From UBA6522 sp965262365 (GTDB lineage: Bacteria > Pseudomonadota > Gammaproteobacteria > Steroidobacterales > Rariloculaceae): 64,000 nt of DNA. Position numbers and translations under genes: made by a program. Shown piece after piece: positions 1 to 9,250 of this stretch (within the stretch, counting starts at the first letter, position 1; every line of letters starts with the position of its first letter). The notes beneath the pieces are model-generated. The model made no database searches. It saw only the letters and a list, made by a program, of their open reading frames with translations, and was not told the DNA's origin. The stretch covers positions 4,154,001 to 4,218,000 of the forward strand of contig OZ253541.1 of assembly GCA_965262365.1 (NCBI GenBank), read 5' to 3'.

Positions 1-297
1 ACGGACTGACAATTGATCAACGCGAAGCGAACGCGGCGGACGAGATCCTGAAAGGCTGTGAATCTACGGACATGATTGTCCCGAGTTGCGATGGATGATG
101 CGGATGTCCGAATGTGCTCAGGTGTCCAGCAAGAATCACGCCACGTCAACGAGCATGCAAAGGCACGTAGCGAATGGGCCGTTCCAGATCCACGCGGTAG
201 TGCACTGCACGCGTAAGTTGGCCTCGCGTTTCGCTATGAGGCGATCATTCTCACATAATGACGGTATGACGGCCGAAGGGCGACCGGAACGAGTTGG
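1..297. other. Left edge, no confident gene
   Basis: No gene is supported here. A short open frame on the plus strand (about 3-98, ending in TGA) could be the last 31 codons of a gene that starts outside the window. The remainder up to the ATG at 298 has no recognisable coding pattern and should hold the promoter of the restriction gene that follows. Confidence 0.3.
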
Positions 298-3200
298 ATG
301 GCGTTTACCGATAAGAAGCTGAGGTCGGCAGTTGAAGCGTACTTTAGCGACCTGTCGCGGTTGCGTGCTTCAGGTGGTGGTACCGGCGAACGCTCGAGCT
401 ACGGGCCGCTAACCGGTCTGCTGACCGCCATCGGCGCAGCGCTTAAGCCCAAGGCGTTTTGTATTCAAGAACCTGCTGACCAGGGTGCGGGTCATCCAGA
501 TTTCGCCCTCTACGCGGCGAAGCAGGTTCAACGTGGCCAACCGCGCGAGGGACAGCTGCCGGAGCGGGGAGTTGTCGAAGTCAAACCCGTCGGCGACGAC
601 GCTTGGCTGACGGCGAAGGGCGATCAGGTCAGCCGCTATTGGGACCACTATCGGCTGGTGTTGGTGACCAACACGCGCGACTTCGTGCTCGTGGGCGAGG
701 ATGCGACGGGGCAACCGGCGAAGCTGGAGACGTTCCGGTTGGCGAGGGACGCCGATGAGTTCCACCGCAGGCTGGACCATCCTCGCGCTTTCGCGCGCGA
801 TGTTGGTGCGGGTCTCGGCGAATATCTCGCTCGAGCGCTGTCGCATCGCGCCGCGCTGGCGGAGCCGAAGGATCTCGCGTGGTTTCTAGCGTCATATGCG
901 CGCGACGGCTTGGCGCGAGTCGAAGCGGCAGGCGAAGTTCCATCGCTTAACGTGGTGCGGTCGGCGTTGGAAGAGGCGCTCGGCGTACGCTTCCAGGGCG
1001 AGAAGGGCATGCGTTTCTTTCATTCGACATTGGTGCAAACACTTTTCTATGGTGTTTTCTCCGCTTGGGTGTTGTGGGCACGGCGTGTACCTTCACCTAC
1101 AGGGCCGTTCGAGTGGCGGACGGCTGTCTGGCATCTTCGCGCACCGGTGTTGGCAGCGCTGTTCCAACAAGTTGCGCAGCCGGCGCGACTGCAACCGCTC
1201 GGCCTGGTGGAAGTGCTGAACTGGGCCGCTGCTGCGCTCGACCGCGTGGACCGCTCCGCTTTCTTCGCCCGATTTGCGGAGGGCGAGGCGGTGCCATATT
1301 TCTACGAGCCGTTCCTTGAAGCGTTCGACCCGGTGCTACGCAAGCAGCTTGGCGTCTGGTACACGCCCCCCGAAGTTGTGCGCTACATGGTCGCCCGCGT
1401 AGACAGGGCGCTGAAGGACGATCTCGGTATCGCAAACGGGCTTGCTGCGGAGAACGTCTACGTGCTCGACCCGTGCTGTGGAACAGGAGCTTATCTGGCG
1501 GAGGTTCTGCGTCGTATCGCTGCCAATGTGGAGGGCCAGGGCGTCGGCGCGCTTGCCGGGGCGAAGGTGAAACAGGCAGCTCTGGAACGAGTATTCGGCT
1601 TCGAGATCATGCCAGCCCCCTTCGTCGTTGCGCATCTCCAAGTTGGCCTTACGATGCGGGAACTCGATGCGCCGCTTGTCGGGGACAGAGGAGAACGCGC
1701 AGGGGTGTTCTTGACCAACGCGCTCACGGGCTGGGAACCTCGGACATCCAAACCGTTACCCTTCCCAGAGCTCGAAGAAGAACGCGACAGGGCGGCGCGG
1801 GTGAAACAGGACACGCCGATTCTCGTGATCCTTGGCAATCCGCCCTATGACGGTTTTGCGGAGATGGCGCCGACCGATGACGAGGAACGGGAACTCTCGG
1901 AAGCGTACCGCACGGCGAAGCGGGTGCGCCGTCCCGAGGGCCAGGGATTGAACGACCCCTACGTACGTTTCTTCCGGATGGCGGAACGTCGCATCACCGA
2001 AAAGACCGGTCAGGGCGTGGTCTGCTTCATCACCAATTGCTCCTGGCTTGACGGTCTTTCCTATACGGGTATGCGGGAACGGTATCTCGAAGCGTTCGAC
2101 TCCGTGCGGATCGATAACCTGCACGGCGACCGTATCATCTCAGAATACGCACCGGATGGAAGGACCAGCGAGACGGTCTTCTCGATTCGGGGCCAATCTC
2201 CGGGCATCAGGGTCGGTACCAGCATTGCCCTGCTTTCAAAGTTGGGGGCTGGTGCTGACCCCGTTGAGCGCGGAAGCGTCCGGTATAGGGATTTCCAAGA
2301 CGCAAGGGCTGAAGACCGACGGCAAGCGATGCTTGACAGTCTTGAGGCGCCCGATATCGACGCAGGCTACGTGCCGTTGCAGCCCGAGGTTCGGCTCGGC
2401 CTGCCATTCAAACCTATAGCTGTAGGCAAGGATTGGTTCGACTGGCCGGCACTCCCCGACCTGTTCCCGGTATGGTTCCCCGGCGTCAAGACAAGTAGAG
2501 ACGGATTTCTCGTCGATACTGACCTTGATCGGCTGCAGGCCCGCGTTGCGGACTACTTCGACGCGCGGATGAGCCACGACGAAATCGACCGGCGCTATCC
2601 CGCGGCGATGAAGTCAACGGCACGCTTCGACGCTCGAGCGGTGCGAGATGTGCTATTGAAACGCGGCGGACCGGACGAAGGCGGTTTCATCCGCTTCGCC
2701 TACCGGCCATTCGATACGCGGTGGCTCTATTGGGAGAAGGACGGGGTGCTGTTGGATCGTCCGCGCGCCGACTACAGGCCACACGCGTTCCCGGGAAATG
2801 TTTCGTTGGTCGCGCAGCAAAAGCCGCGGCGGGATTGGTCGCCTCCGCAACTTATTTCACACATGGGTTGTCTCGATTTGATGGATCGAAGTGCGACGTG
2901 CATTCCAATGTGGCTTCGCGAAGAAGGCCAGATGAAAGCAAATTTAAGGAAGGCGAAGTATGTTGGAGAAAAAACTGCCCAAGACTATCTCGATCGCCTT
3001 GGTACAAGTATCGAAAAACTAGTTCATCATGTTATCGCTGTCCTGCACGATTCTACTTACCGTGAAGCCAACGCCGGCGCTTTGCGCATGGAGTGGCCTC
3101 GCATACCGCTACCCGACTGGCCAGACGGCGAGGCCGTCGGCGCGGCGGAGGCACTCGCGAAGTCGGCGGCAGTTGGGCGAGAGATTGCTGCGCTCCTCGA

Positions 3201-3672
3201 TCCCGATACTCCTGTCCCCGGTGTCACGAAAGGGGCCCTGCGACCGGAGATTGCCGCAATTGCGGTCCCTACGACGGTTGGCAGGCGCAACATGGCGGGC
3301 AAGGACTTCGCCGTTACCGCAGGCTGGGGACATTACGGTAGCGGCGGCGGCGTGATGCCCGGTAAAGGTCGCGCTGTCGAACGCGCCTTCACGGCGGATG
3401 AAAGGGCCGCTATGAGCAGCATCTTACCTGACTTGGGGGAAACGACTTTCGACGTTTACCTCAATGGAACGGCTTTCTGGCACAATGTGCCTGCAAGCAT
3501 CTGGACCTACAAACTCGGTGGCTACCAGGTTCTCAAGAAATGGTTGTCCTACCGGGAAAACGGCATTCTCGGCCGCCAACTCAACGTCGAAGAAGTCCGG
3601 CACTTTACCGACTCAGCAAGAAGAATCGCGGCGATCATTGTTGGAAAAGGCAGGAAGATCGAAAATGGCTGA
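298..3672 (+). CDS. Type ISP-like restriction-modification enzyme (nuclease plus N6-adenine methylase)
   Basis: Predicted single-chain restriction-modification protein of 1124 residues. Residues about 60-130 carry a PD-(D/E)XK-like nuclease signature: PD near 67 and E-V-K at 94-96. The methylase core shows the S-adenosylmethionine motif DPCCGTG near residue 391 and the catalytic NPPY near 514, which is typical of N6-adenine methylases. The C-terminal third should be the target-recognition region, as in LlaBIII-type enzymes. No superfamily 2 helicase block is visible between nuclease and methylase, so the protein is shorter than classical translocating type ISP enzymes of about 1600 residues. 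The TGA stop overlaps the start of the next gene by 8 bp, so the two are probably co-translated. Family assignment is by motif only; a solitary methylase with a dead nuclease is possible. Confidence 0.85.
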   Translation: MAFTDKKLRSAVEAYFSDLSRLRASGGGTGERSSYGPLTGLLTAIGAALKPKAFCIQEPADQGAGHPDFALYAAKQVQRGQPREGQLPERGVVEVKPVGDDAWLTAKGDQVSRYWDHYRLVLVTNTRDFVLVGEDATGQPAKLETFRLARDADEFHRRLDHPRAFARDVGAGLGEYLARALSHRAALAEPKDLAWFLASYARDGLARVEAAGEVPSLNVVRSALEEALGVRFQGEKGMRFFHSTLVQTLFYGVFSAWVLWARRVPSPTGPFEWRTAVWHLRAPVLAALFQQVAQPARLQPLGLVEVLNWAAAALDRVDRSAFFARFAEGEAVPYFYEPFLEAFDPVLRKQLGVWYTPPEVVRYMVARVDRALKDDLGIANGLAAENVYVLDPCCGTGAYLAEVLRRIAANVEGQGVGALAGAKVKQAALERVFGFEIMPAPFVVAHLQVGLTMRELDAPLVGDRGERAGVFLTNALTGWEPRTSKPLPFPELEEERDRAARVKQDTPILVILGNPPYDGFAEMAPTDDEERELSEAYRTAKRVRRPEGQGLNDPYVRFFRMAERRITEKTGQGVVCFITNCSWLDGLSYTGMRERYLEAFDSVRIDNLHGDRIISEYAPDGRTSETVFSIRGQSPGIRVGTSIALLSKLGAGADPVERGSVRYRDFQDARAEDRRQAMLDSLEAPDIDAGYVPLQPEVRLGLPFKPIAVGKDWFDWPALPDLFPVWFPGVKTSRDGFLVDTDLDRLQARVADYFDARMSHDEIDRRYPAAMKSTARFDARAVRDVLLKRGGPDEGGFIRFAYRPFDTRWLYWEKDGVLLDRPRADYRPHAFPGNVSLVAQQKPRRDWSPPQLISHMGCLDLMDRSATCIPMWLREEGQMKANLRKAKYVGEKTAQDYLDRLGTSIEKLVHHVIAVLHDSTYREANAGALRMEWPRIPLPDWPDGEAVGAAEALAKSAAVGREIAALLDPDTPVPGVTKGALRPEIAAIAVPTTVGRRNMAGKDFAVTAGWGHYGSGGGVMPGKGRAVERAFTADERAAMSSILPDLGETTFDVYLNGTAFWHNVPASIWTYKLGGYQVLKKWLSYRENGILGRQLNVEEVRHFTDSARRIAAIIVGKGRKIENG

Positions 3673-4447
3673 TAACCGAGCCAACAAGAATGCGCTGAAG
3701 CTAGGTGAAGCGTTGAATCGAATGGTAGAACCCCTACAACCCTTCGTTCAATTTCTACAGCGTGTCTCTGAGGCAATGGCGCCTATTGTAGAGGCGGTAG
3801 CTCCACTTGTAGAACATTTTACGAGCTACAACAAGTTTATCGACTCAGTTCGTCCAACGGGTTGGTTGCCTTACCATACCGTGTCATTGGACATCGTTGA
3901 AGAATGCGGAGACGATGTCTCCCTGCTGGAAGCTTGCCTCACAGAGTTCTACGAGAACAATTGGGAAAGCATCCGTCATGACATTGAAACCAGATTAGAT
4001 AGCTATCAAATTTCGGCGGAGTCCAAAGCGACCTTTCGAGAAGCGCTAGCTGCACATGACTTGGGTCACTATCGATGCGTTTGTCGTGTGCTATTTCCGG
4101 AAATTGACAGAGAGTTTCGAATTCATTTTTTTGACGATGCCGCCGGTTCGATTTCCTCCAAGAGTATGTTGGATAGACTTACGAATCATGGATTTCTGGA
4201 AAACTTCCTGCCAAGAGAAGCATATGGATGGATACTATTGGATCGACTCGTTCATCACCTATATGAACCGGTCCATGACAGCAACAGGACGAAATATGAG
4301 AGGGATTACGTTCCAAACCGTCACGCGGCTATTCACGGACTGGTTCGATACGCGACTTTTAAGCACAGTCTGAACATGATTGTTATGGCAGACTACATCT
4401 TTCAAGTACTTACCTCGACGGCCGAACCTTCATCAGCTCCGCAATAG
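3665..4447 (+). CDS. HEPN-domain protein paired with the ISP enzyme
   Basis: A protein of 260 residues starting at the ATG at 3665, inside the last codons of the methylase gene (8-bp overlap). This start is preferred over the longer open frame because of the coupling. The C-terminal part holds NRHAAIHG, giving the HEPN ribonuclease signature R-X4-H at R219 and H224. The first 70 residues look amphipathic and possibly coiled (repeated MVEPLQPF/APIVEAVAP-like turns). HEPN proteins are commonly RNA-cutting toxins or abortive-infection effectors, so a plausible role is a backup effector, or a partner, of the restriction enzyme. Base composition is visibly more AT-rich than the methylase gene, which suggests a different origin. 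The exact family is not recognised. Confidence 0.75.
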   Translation: MADNRANKNALKLGEALNRMVEPLQPFVQFLQRVSEAMAPIVEAVAPLVEHFTSYNKFIDSVRPTGWLPYHTVSLDIVEECGDDVSLLEACLTEFYENNWESIRHDIETRLDSYQISAESKATFREALAAHDLGHYRCVCRVLFPEIDREFRIHFFDDAAGSISSKSMLDRLTNHGFLENFLPREAYGWILLDRLVHHLYEPVHDSNRTKYERDYVPNRHAAIHGLVRYATFKHSLNMIVMADYIFQVLTSTAEPSSAPQ

Positions 4448-4585
4448 TTTTTCCGACCTGCTCTGCCGCCTCGAAGAGGTGCGCGCCGGACAAGTGAGCG
4501 GAGCCCGCTGTCGTGCGATGGCGGCGGTGCCCGAGCAGCTTGCCGATCAGGGGAAGGTTATCGCCGGACATAACGTACGCGGGCC
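4410..4585 (-). pseudogene. Tyrosine integrase C-terminal remnant
   Basis: Read on the minus strand, this segment encodes a tail (VMSGDNLPLIGKLLGHRRHR) that nearly matches the last 60 residues of the intact integrase at 6520-7680. It keeps the box II histidine (LLGHRRH) but has GSAHL where the catalytic tyrosine context should read NYAHL, so the nucleophile is lost. Nothing upstream of it resembles the rest of an integrase. It is a scar of an earlier integration between the two HEPN genes. Confidence 0.75.
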
Positions 4586-4676
4586 AACTGAGCCGTTCTG
4601 GATTTTCCCGACTCATTAGATGAAGCGGATCGCGGACGCGGTCTAGGCTCGATGGAGTCAAACACATAAATCCCAT

Positions 4677-6179
4677 ATGAAACGGGGAGTCACTTTCGAG
4701 CGTCCACACGAGTACAATACGCTCATGCCAGCAAACATCCAACAAGCTAGCCCCCAAGCGGCCGCTCTCGCGCATTCGCGGGAACTCAATCGCGTGGCCA
4801 GCGTCGGCTCCGCCTTCGCCCGCGCGGCCGAGGCATCCGGCGCCTTCGCCGCCACAGCCGCCCTCGCGCGTTCGCGGGAACTCAATCGCGTGGCCAGCGT
4901 CGGCTCCGCCTTCGCCCGCGCGGCCGAGGCATCCGGCGCCTTCGCCGCCACAGCCGCCCTCGCGCGTTCGCGGGAACTCAATCGCGTGGCCAGCGTCGGC
5001 TCCGCCTTCGCCCGCGCGGCCGAGGCATCCGGCGCCTTCGCCGCCACAGCCGCCCTCGCGCGTTCGCGGGAACTCAATCGCGTGGCCAGCGTCGGCTCCG
5101 CCTTCGCCCGCGCGGCCGAGGCATCCGGCGCCTTCGCCGCCACAGCCGCCCTCGCGCGTTCGCGGGAACTCAATCGCGTGGCCAGCGTCGGCTCCGCCTT
5201 CGCCCGCGCGGCCGAGGCATCCGGCGCCTTCGCCGCCACAGCCGCCCTCGCGCGTTCGCGGGAACTCAATCGCGTGGCCAGCGTCGGCTCCGTCTTCGCC
5301 CGCCCGGCCGAGGAGTCCAGAACTGTTGCCATCTCGGCGAGCATTGCAGATATGGGTGATGCTTACCGAAGCACTATCGGTTCGGCCTCAAGGGCATGCT
5401 CAGAATCCGTAACAGCACTACGAACTCGACGACAACAATCGAGCAGACTCTTCCAGCGAAACGCCATTAGATTTACACGACTTTCGAGTCTCAGCAATAT
5501 CGTCCATACGGAAGACCCGTTTTCCAAATCGGTTGCAGAGTTGCTGGGCCGTGAACTTAGTGACGCCAACACTGCGGAACTTAGCGCCAATGCTGACGAG
5601 CGCGATGAAGCAGCTATGCGTGCCGGACTTAATCCTGAATTGATAGCATTTCCGCGCGCGACATACGATAGGGTCCTCTTTAGCGCGGGATTCACGCTGT
5701 CGTTCTCGTCAGTTCCTGTGCCGCAAGCGCTCGAATCACCCGATCTTGGCGCTACGTTTAACCCACAACATTGGCAATTGCTAAACGAATTGGAACAGAG
5801 GCTACGTCAAGAAGTCGAACATCGCCTGGAAAAACTGGTTGGTTCACACTGGGCAAAGCAAAGGGTCCCACAATCCGTGCGCAAGCGTTGGTTAGATCGC
5901 CAGAACCAAGATCGTGCCGATGGAAGGAAAGTCTACGCTGCTATCCAATACGCGGATTTTATGGACTTGGCTGCTGTGATCACGCGACGCGACAATTGGC
6001 GCGAAGCATTTCAGGCAATCTTTCGAGATCGAGACGATATCGCAATGTCCCTCCGCCGCCTGCACCCTGTTAGGAAAGCAGTCGCGCATAGCCGCCCTCT
6101 TGGTCGCGCCGACGTCTTGACCTTGGTTAGCGAAGCAACCCGCATATTTCGCGCATTGGGAATAAGAGTCTTGCACTAA
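4677..6179 (+). CDS. Swt1-type HEPN protein with N-terminal tandem repeats
   Basis: A protein of 500 residues. After about 28 residues come six copies of a 32-residue alanine/arginine-rich unit (residues 29-220), then a unique middle part. The C-terminal domain of about 130 residues resembles the Swt1 HEPN family: NELEQRLR helix, a QYADFMDL segment, then LHPVRKAVAHSRPL with the R-X4-H ribonuclease motif at R466 and H471. Swt1-type HEPN domains occur as effectors in bacterial conflict systems. ATG at 4677 gives the longest frame; ATG at 4725 would remove 16 residues, and neither has a convincing Shine-Dalgarno sequence. The repeats are exact at DNA level and a multiple of 3, so copy number can change without breaking the frame. 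The opposite frame across the repeat is also open but is judged a by-product. Confidence 0.75.
   Translation: MKRGVTFERPHEYNTLMPANIQQASPQAAALAHSRELNRVASVGSAFARAAEASGAFAATAALARSRELNRVASVGSAFARAAEASGAFAATAALARSRELNRVASVGSAFARAAEASGAFAATAALARSRELNRVASVGSAFARAAEASGAFAATAALARSRELNRVASVGSAFARAAEASGAFAATAALARSRELNRVASVGSVFARPAEESRTVAISASIADMGDAYRSTIGSASRACSESVTALRTRRQQSSRLFQRNAIRFTRLSSLSNIVHTEDPFSKSVAELLGRELSDANTAELSANADERDEAAMRAGLNPELIAFPRATYDRVLFSAGFTLSFSSVPVPQALESPDLGATFNPQHWQLLNELEQRLRQEVEHRLEKLVGSHWAKQRVPQSVRKRWLDRQNQDRADGRKVYAAIQYADFMDLAAVITRRDNWREAFQAIFRDRDDIAMSLRRLHPVRKAVAHSRPLGRADVLTLVSEATRIFRALGIRVLH
4761..5336 (+). repeat. Six tandem copies of a 96-bp repeat
   Basis: Units begin at 4761, 4857, 4953, 5049, 5145 and 5241, spaced exactly 96 bp (32 codons). 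Copies 2 to 5 are identical by eye. Copy 1 has cat for cgt in codon 5 plus a silent change near its start, and copy 6 diverges in its last third. The array encodes the N-terminal repeat region of the Swt1-type HEPN protein. Near-identity indicates recent expansion or active homogenisation. Confidence 0.95.
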
Positions 6180-6519
6180 CTGTGCTATTGCCGCATAGCA
6201 TCATTCCAACAATTCTCAGCCCGCTTTTCTCACCGATTGCGCTGATCCAAGAGACAACACTTGGCGTTTCGGATCGCAAGTACACACTACCTAGCTCAAG
6301 TTTCCCAAATTGAGCCTCGTTGAGGCCTGAAGCGGGTGAACCACACCGACTTTTCCAGAGTGAACGGTACTAGATCTTCCGGAGGCTCCAAGCCTTTAGT
6401 GGAGTGCCCCCAGTCTTGTAGACGTTTCCGGGGCTATCACAATCAGGCGGATTATCGTCCAGCTAATCAACACTAGGTCGTAAACAACTCAGTGTTGTGA
6501 TGAAGACGAATATTGGCCT
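6180..6519. other. Intergenic region beside integrase
   Basis: About 340 bp between the convergent HEPN and integrase genes. No coding signal was recognised. Its position at the 3' end of the integrase pair makes it a possible location for an attachment site or terminators, but no repeat proving this was seen. Confidence 0.3.
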
Positions 6520-7680
6520 TTACGCATGCCCACGATTCATGGCAGCCACAATAATGCTTCCGATCTGGTCAGCCGTCTCGACCAAATGTTTGTCGGTCAA
6601 ATGTGCGTAGTTTGCGGTGGTCCGGTGTCGCCGGTGCCCGAGCAGTTTACCGACCAGCGGCAGGTTTTCTCCCGACATGACGGCCTGGCTGGCGACTGTG
6701 TGGCGAAGGTCGTGCAGGCGCAGCTTGCCAAGTTTGGCGTGTTCGCGGACAGCATGCCAACAGGCGAGGAACCGGTGCGGATCTTTGATTCCGCCGAAGC
6801 GGGGAAACAAAAAGGCGTCCGGGTGACGGGGACCGGGCAGCCCCTCGATGACACGCCACGCGGCCTTGCCGAACGGCACGGTGCGCGGGCCGGTCTTTGA
6901 GTCCTCAAGATTGAGAGTGTCGTCGCCGATGTGGCGCCAGCGCAGATTGAGCACTTCGCTGCGGCGGCAGCCGGTGAGCGCCAGAAGCCGGATCGCCGCG
7001 ACGGCCTGTGGCCAGCGGGCTTCGTGCGTCTCGAGCGCGCGCCCGAGCCGTGCCAGTTCGTCCGTGTCGAGGAACCGTGCGAGTTGTTTTCTCGGGTTCA
7101 TGGCGATGCCGAGGCAGGGGTTGCTGTCGCGTTGCCTCAATCCCCATTCCTCGGCCCGAAACATCATCGCGCGCAGTATCTCGAAGGCGCGGTTGGCCGC
7201 GCCGGGTCTGTCCCTGCTCGCCGCGTCGAACCACGCGGCCACGTCTTCGGGACTGATGCGGTCCAGCGGCATCTCGCCGAACGCGGGCAGGATTCGGGCG
7301 TTGAGGTAGATACGCACCGTCTTGCGCCCGGAAGGCTTCCAGTGAGGATCGCTGCGCTGGAGATATTCCTCAGCAAACGCACGAAACGTGGGCGTCAGTT
7401 TCTCTCGCTGTATGTCTTCGGCGGGGTTCTGTCCCGCTCGGATGCGCGCGAGCAGGTCGCGGGCACGGCGGCGGGCCCCGGCAAGTTTCATCTCCCCGTA
7501 CCGGGCGATGACCAATCGGCGGCTCCTGCCTTGGGTCCGGGCCTGCACGATCCAGACCTTGCGGCCCGAAGGGTGGATGCGCAACCCGAAGCCGGGCAGG
7601 GACTTGTCGAACAGGATGGTGTCTTTCTTGCCGGCCTTGGTTTCTCGGGCCAGCCGCGCGGTAAGCTCAACTCTGGGCAT
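6520..7680 (-). CDS. Tyrosine-type site-specific integrase (second of a pair)
   Basis: A recombinase of 386 residues with the DUF4102-like N-terminal arm-binding domain (LPGFGLRIHPSGRKVW), a SAM-like core-binding domain and a full catalytic domain: arginine in TGCRRSEVL, HDLRHT, LLGHRRH, and the nucleophile in NYAHL. ATG at 7680 is chosen because AGGAGGG lies just upstream (an ATG 13 codons earlier lacks this). It overlaps the 3' end of the upstream integrase by 14 bp, so the two are co-translated. The product should catalyse integration or excision of the adjacent element. Degenerate copies of its C-terminus occur at 4410-4585 and 52700-52897. Confidence 0.93.
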   Translation of the reverse strand: MPRVELTARLARETKAGKKDTILFDKSLPGFGLRIHPSGRKVWIVQARTQGRSRRLVIARYGEMKLAGARRRARDLLARIRAGQNPAEDIQREKLTPTFRAFAEEYLQRSDPHWKPSGRKTVRIYLNARILPAFGEMPLDRISPEDVAAWFDAASRDRPGAANRAFEILRAMMFRAEEWGLRQRDSNPCLGIAMNPRKQLARFLDTDELARLGRALETHEARWPQAVAAIRLLALTGCRRSEVLNLRWRHIGDDTLNLEDSKTGPRTVPFGKAAWRVIEGLPGPRHPDAFLFPRFGGIKDPHRFLACWHAVREHAKLGKLRLHDLRHTVASQAVMSGENLPLVGKLLGHRRHRTTANYAHLTDKHLVETADQIGSIIVAAMNRGHA

Positions 7681-8857
7681 GGCGGCTCCCTCCTTCCTCG
7701 TTGCGTACCTTTCCAGCAAGCGCCGCGCCGATGCGGTTGGAAACCCGGTCGGCGGCTTCGATAACGGACCGATCCGACAGGTGAACGTAACGCTCGGTCG
7801 TCTCGACCAACGCGTGACCGAGCAGTTTGGCGATGGTCACCATGTCCACCCCGTTCATGGCGGCGACCGACGCCCAGGTGTGTCGAAGGTCGTGAAGTCG
7901 CACGCCCGGCAGTCCCGCCTCGTCGCGGATGCGGTTCCAATGGAAGACGATGTTGTCGATTGACCGCGTCGGCGGACGGCTGGGAAAGAGATACGGGCAG
8001 TCCTCGCTGTACCGGGGAATGGCGTCGATGACGGCCCGCGCGGCGCTCGATATCCAGACCGTGCGCGGTCCGCACTTGGCGTCGGGAATGAAGATCCGCT
8101 TGCCCTTGATCCAGCTCCATTCCAGAGAGAGGATTTCTCCCACACGGCAGCCGGTCAGCATGAGCAGCCGGACGATGGCGACGACGTTCGGGCACCAGAA
8201 CTCGTCACGGGTCAGCACGGCGTTAAGCCGGGCCATCTCCTCGGCAGTCAGGAATCGCTCCATCAGCTTCATCCGGAAGCGGCGGGTCCGCTTGCAGGGG
8301 TTGGTGTTGTGGGCGCGGTAGCCCCAGAGTTCCGCCATCCGCATCATGACGGACAGGACCGGCATGGCCCGGTTGGCGACGCCGGGCCGCTCGCTCATGG
8401 AGGCAAACCATTCCTTGACCTGTTCGACCGTGATGGCGTCCACGGTCGTATCGCCGAAGGTCGGCAGGATGTTCTTGCGTAGGATGCGTTCGTTGATTTG
8501 TTGTGTCCGTGGCTTCCAGCGGTGGGCCTGCCGCTCGAGGAACTCCTCGGCAAAGTCGGTCATCGGGTGTCCCGGCGTGCGGGGGCCGTTTCCCTGTTTC
8601 GCCGGTTCGGCAAAGTCGGCGATGAGTCTGCGGGCCTCGTGCCGCGCTTGAGGGATCGTCATGCGGTTGGCGTCGCCGAGGTTGGCGTAGTGCCGGCGCC
8701 CGCGTAGCGAGCGTTCAAGCGTGAAGGTGCGCGTCCCGCTCGGAAAGACCCGGACCATCAGCCCCGCGACCACGTCGTCGCGGATATCCTGGCGTTTGAG
8801 GCGGGGCCTAGCGGCACGGACGCGCCGGGCGAAGGTGGATTTCGGTTTGTCGGTCAT
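7667..8857 (-). CDS. Tyrosine-type site-specific integrase (first of a pair)
   Basis: A recombinase of 396 residues, divergent from its partner but with the same layout: N-terminal arm-binding region (GLMVRVFPSGTRTF), core-binding region, and a complete catalytic set (TGCRVGE arginine, HDLRHT, LLGHA, ERYVHL tyrosine). Its stop codon lies 14 bp inside the next integrase gene. Two different active-looking tyrosine recombinases in one operon are typical of certain integrative elements whose recombinases act together. It is the first gene after the plasmid-like module at 9.2-13.9 kb, and all share the minus strand. Confidence 0.93.
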   Translation of the reverse strand: MTDKPKSTFARRVRAARPRLKRQDIRDDVVAGLMVRVFPSGTRTFTLERSLRGRRHYANLGDANRMTIPQARHEARRLIADFAEPAKQGNGPRTPGHPMTDFAEEFLERQAHRWKPRTQQINERILRKNILPTFGDTTVDAITVEQVKEWFASMSERPGVANRAMPVLSVMMRMAELWGYRAHNTNPCKRTRRFRMKLMERFLTAEEMARLNAVLTRDEFWCPNVVAIVRLLMLTGCRVGEILSLEWSWIKGKRIFIPDAKCGPRTVWISSAARAVIDAIPRYSEDCPYLFPSRPPTRSIDNIVFHWNRIRDEAGLPGVRLHDLRHTWASVAAMNGVDMVTIAKLLGHALVETTERYVHLSDRSVIEAADRVSNRIGAALAGKVRNEEGGSRHAQS

Positions 8858-9250
8858 GATGTCGGCTCCTTGTCGGGGCCGCGCGGCTGAGGCGTAGTAC
8901 AGGAAGCAGCCGCGGCGGCGTTTCTACCAGGAAGCCGCGCGAGAGCGGGGAACCGTTCGGGCCGTAAGTCACTGACATTACAGGAGTTGTCGTCCAGTAA
9001 TGCGACCACGGACGCTGGCGGGAAGTGCATCAACGATGCGTCGGGTGTGAGAGCCAAGCCGCCGAAGGGCGTAGGAAGGAGCTGATCCAGGGTAGCGAAC
9101 GATGGGAAAAGCGGTTCCGGGACCGGAACCGGAGGCGAGCCGCCGCGGCGACTGAGCGAACGACAGTGGCCGCGGCGGTACGGGATGCGACGTGCGCGAG
9201 GCGGGAGTGCGTTGCGCGAGAGAGCGAACGGAGCGAGTGCCAGTCCGTCA
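8858..9250. other. Integrase leader region
   Basis: About 390 bp upstream of the integrase pair. Long frames exist on the minus strand (for example 8854-9318), but their arginine/serine/proline-rich products resemble nothing and match GC-driven open frames. The region holds one copy of the dispersed repeat described at 9105-9255 and probably the integrase promoter. Confidence 0.35.

Noticed and set aside
4761..5336. CRISPR array
   Set aside because: Repeats are directly adjacent, protein-coding and lack unique spacers; no other spaced repeat array was seen.
4658..5344. Minus-strand open frame of 228 codons across the tandem repeats
   Set aside because: It exists because a 96-bp repeat without stops is copied six times; outside the array it has no family features, while the plus strand ends in a HEPN domain.
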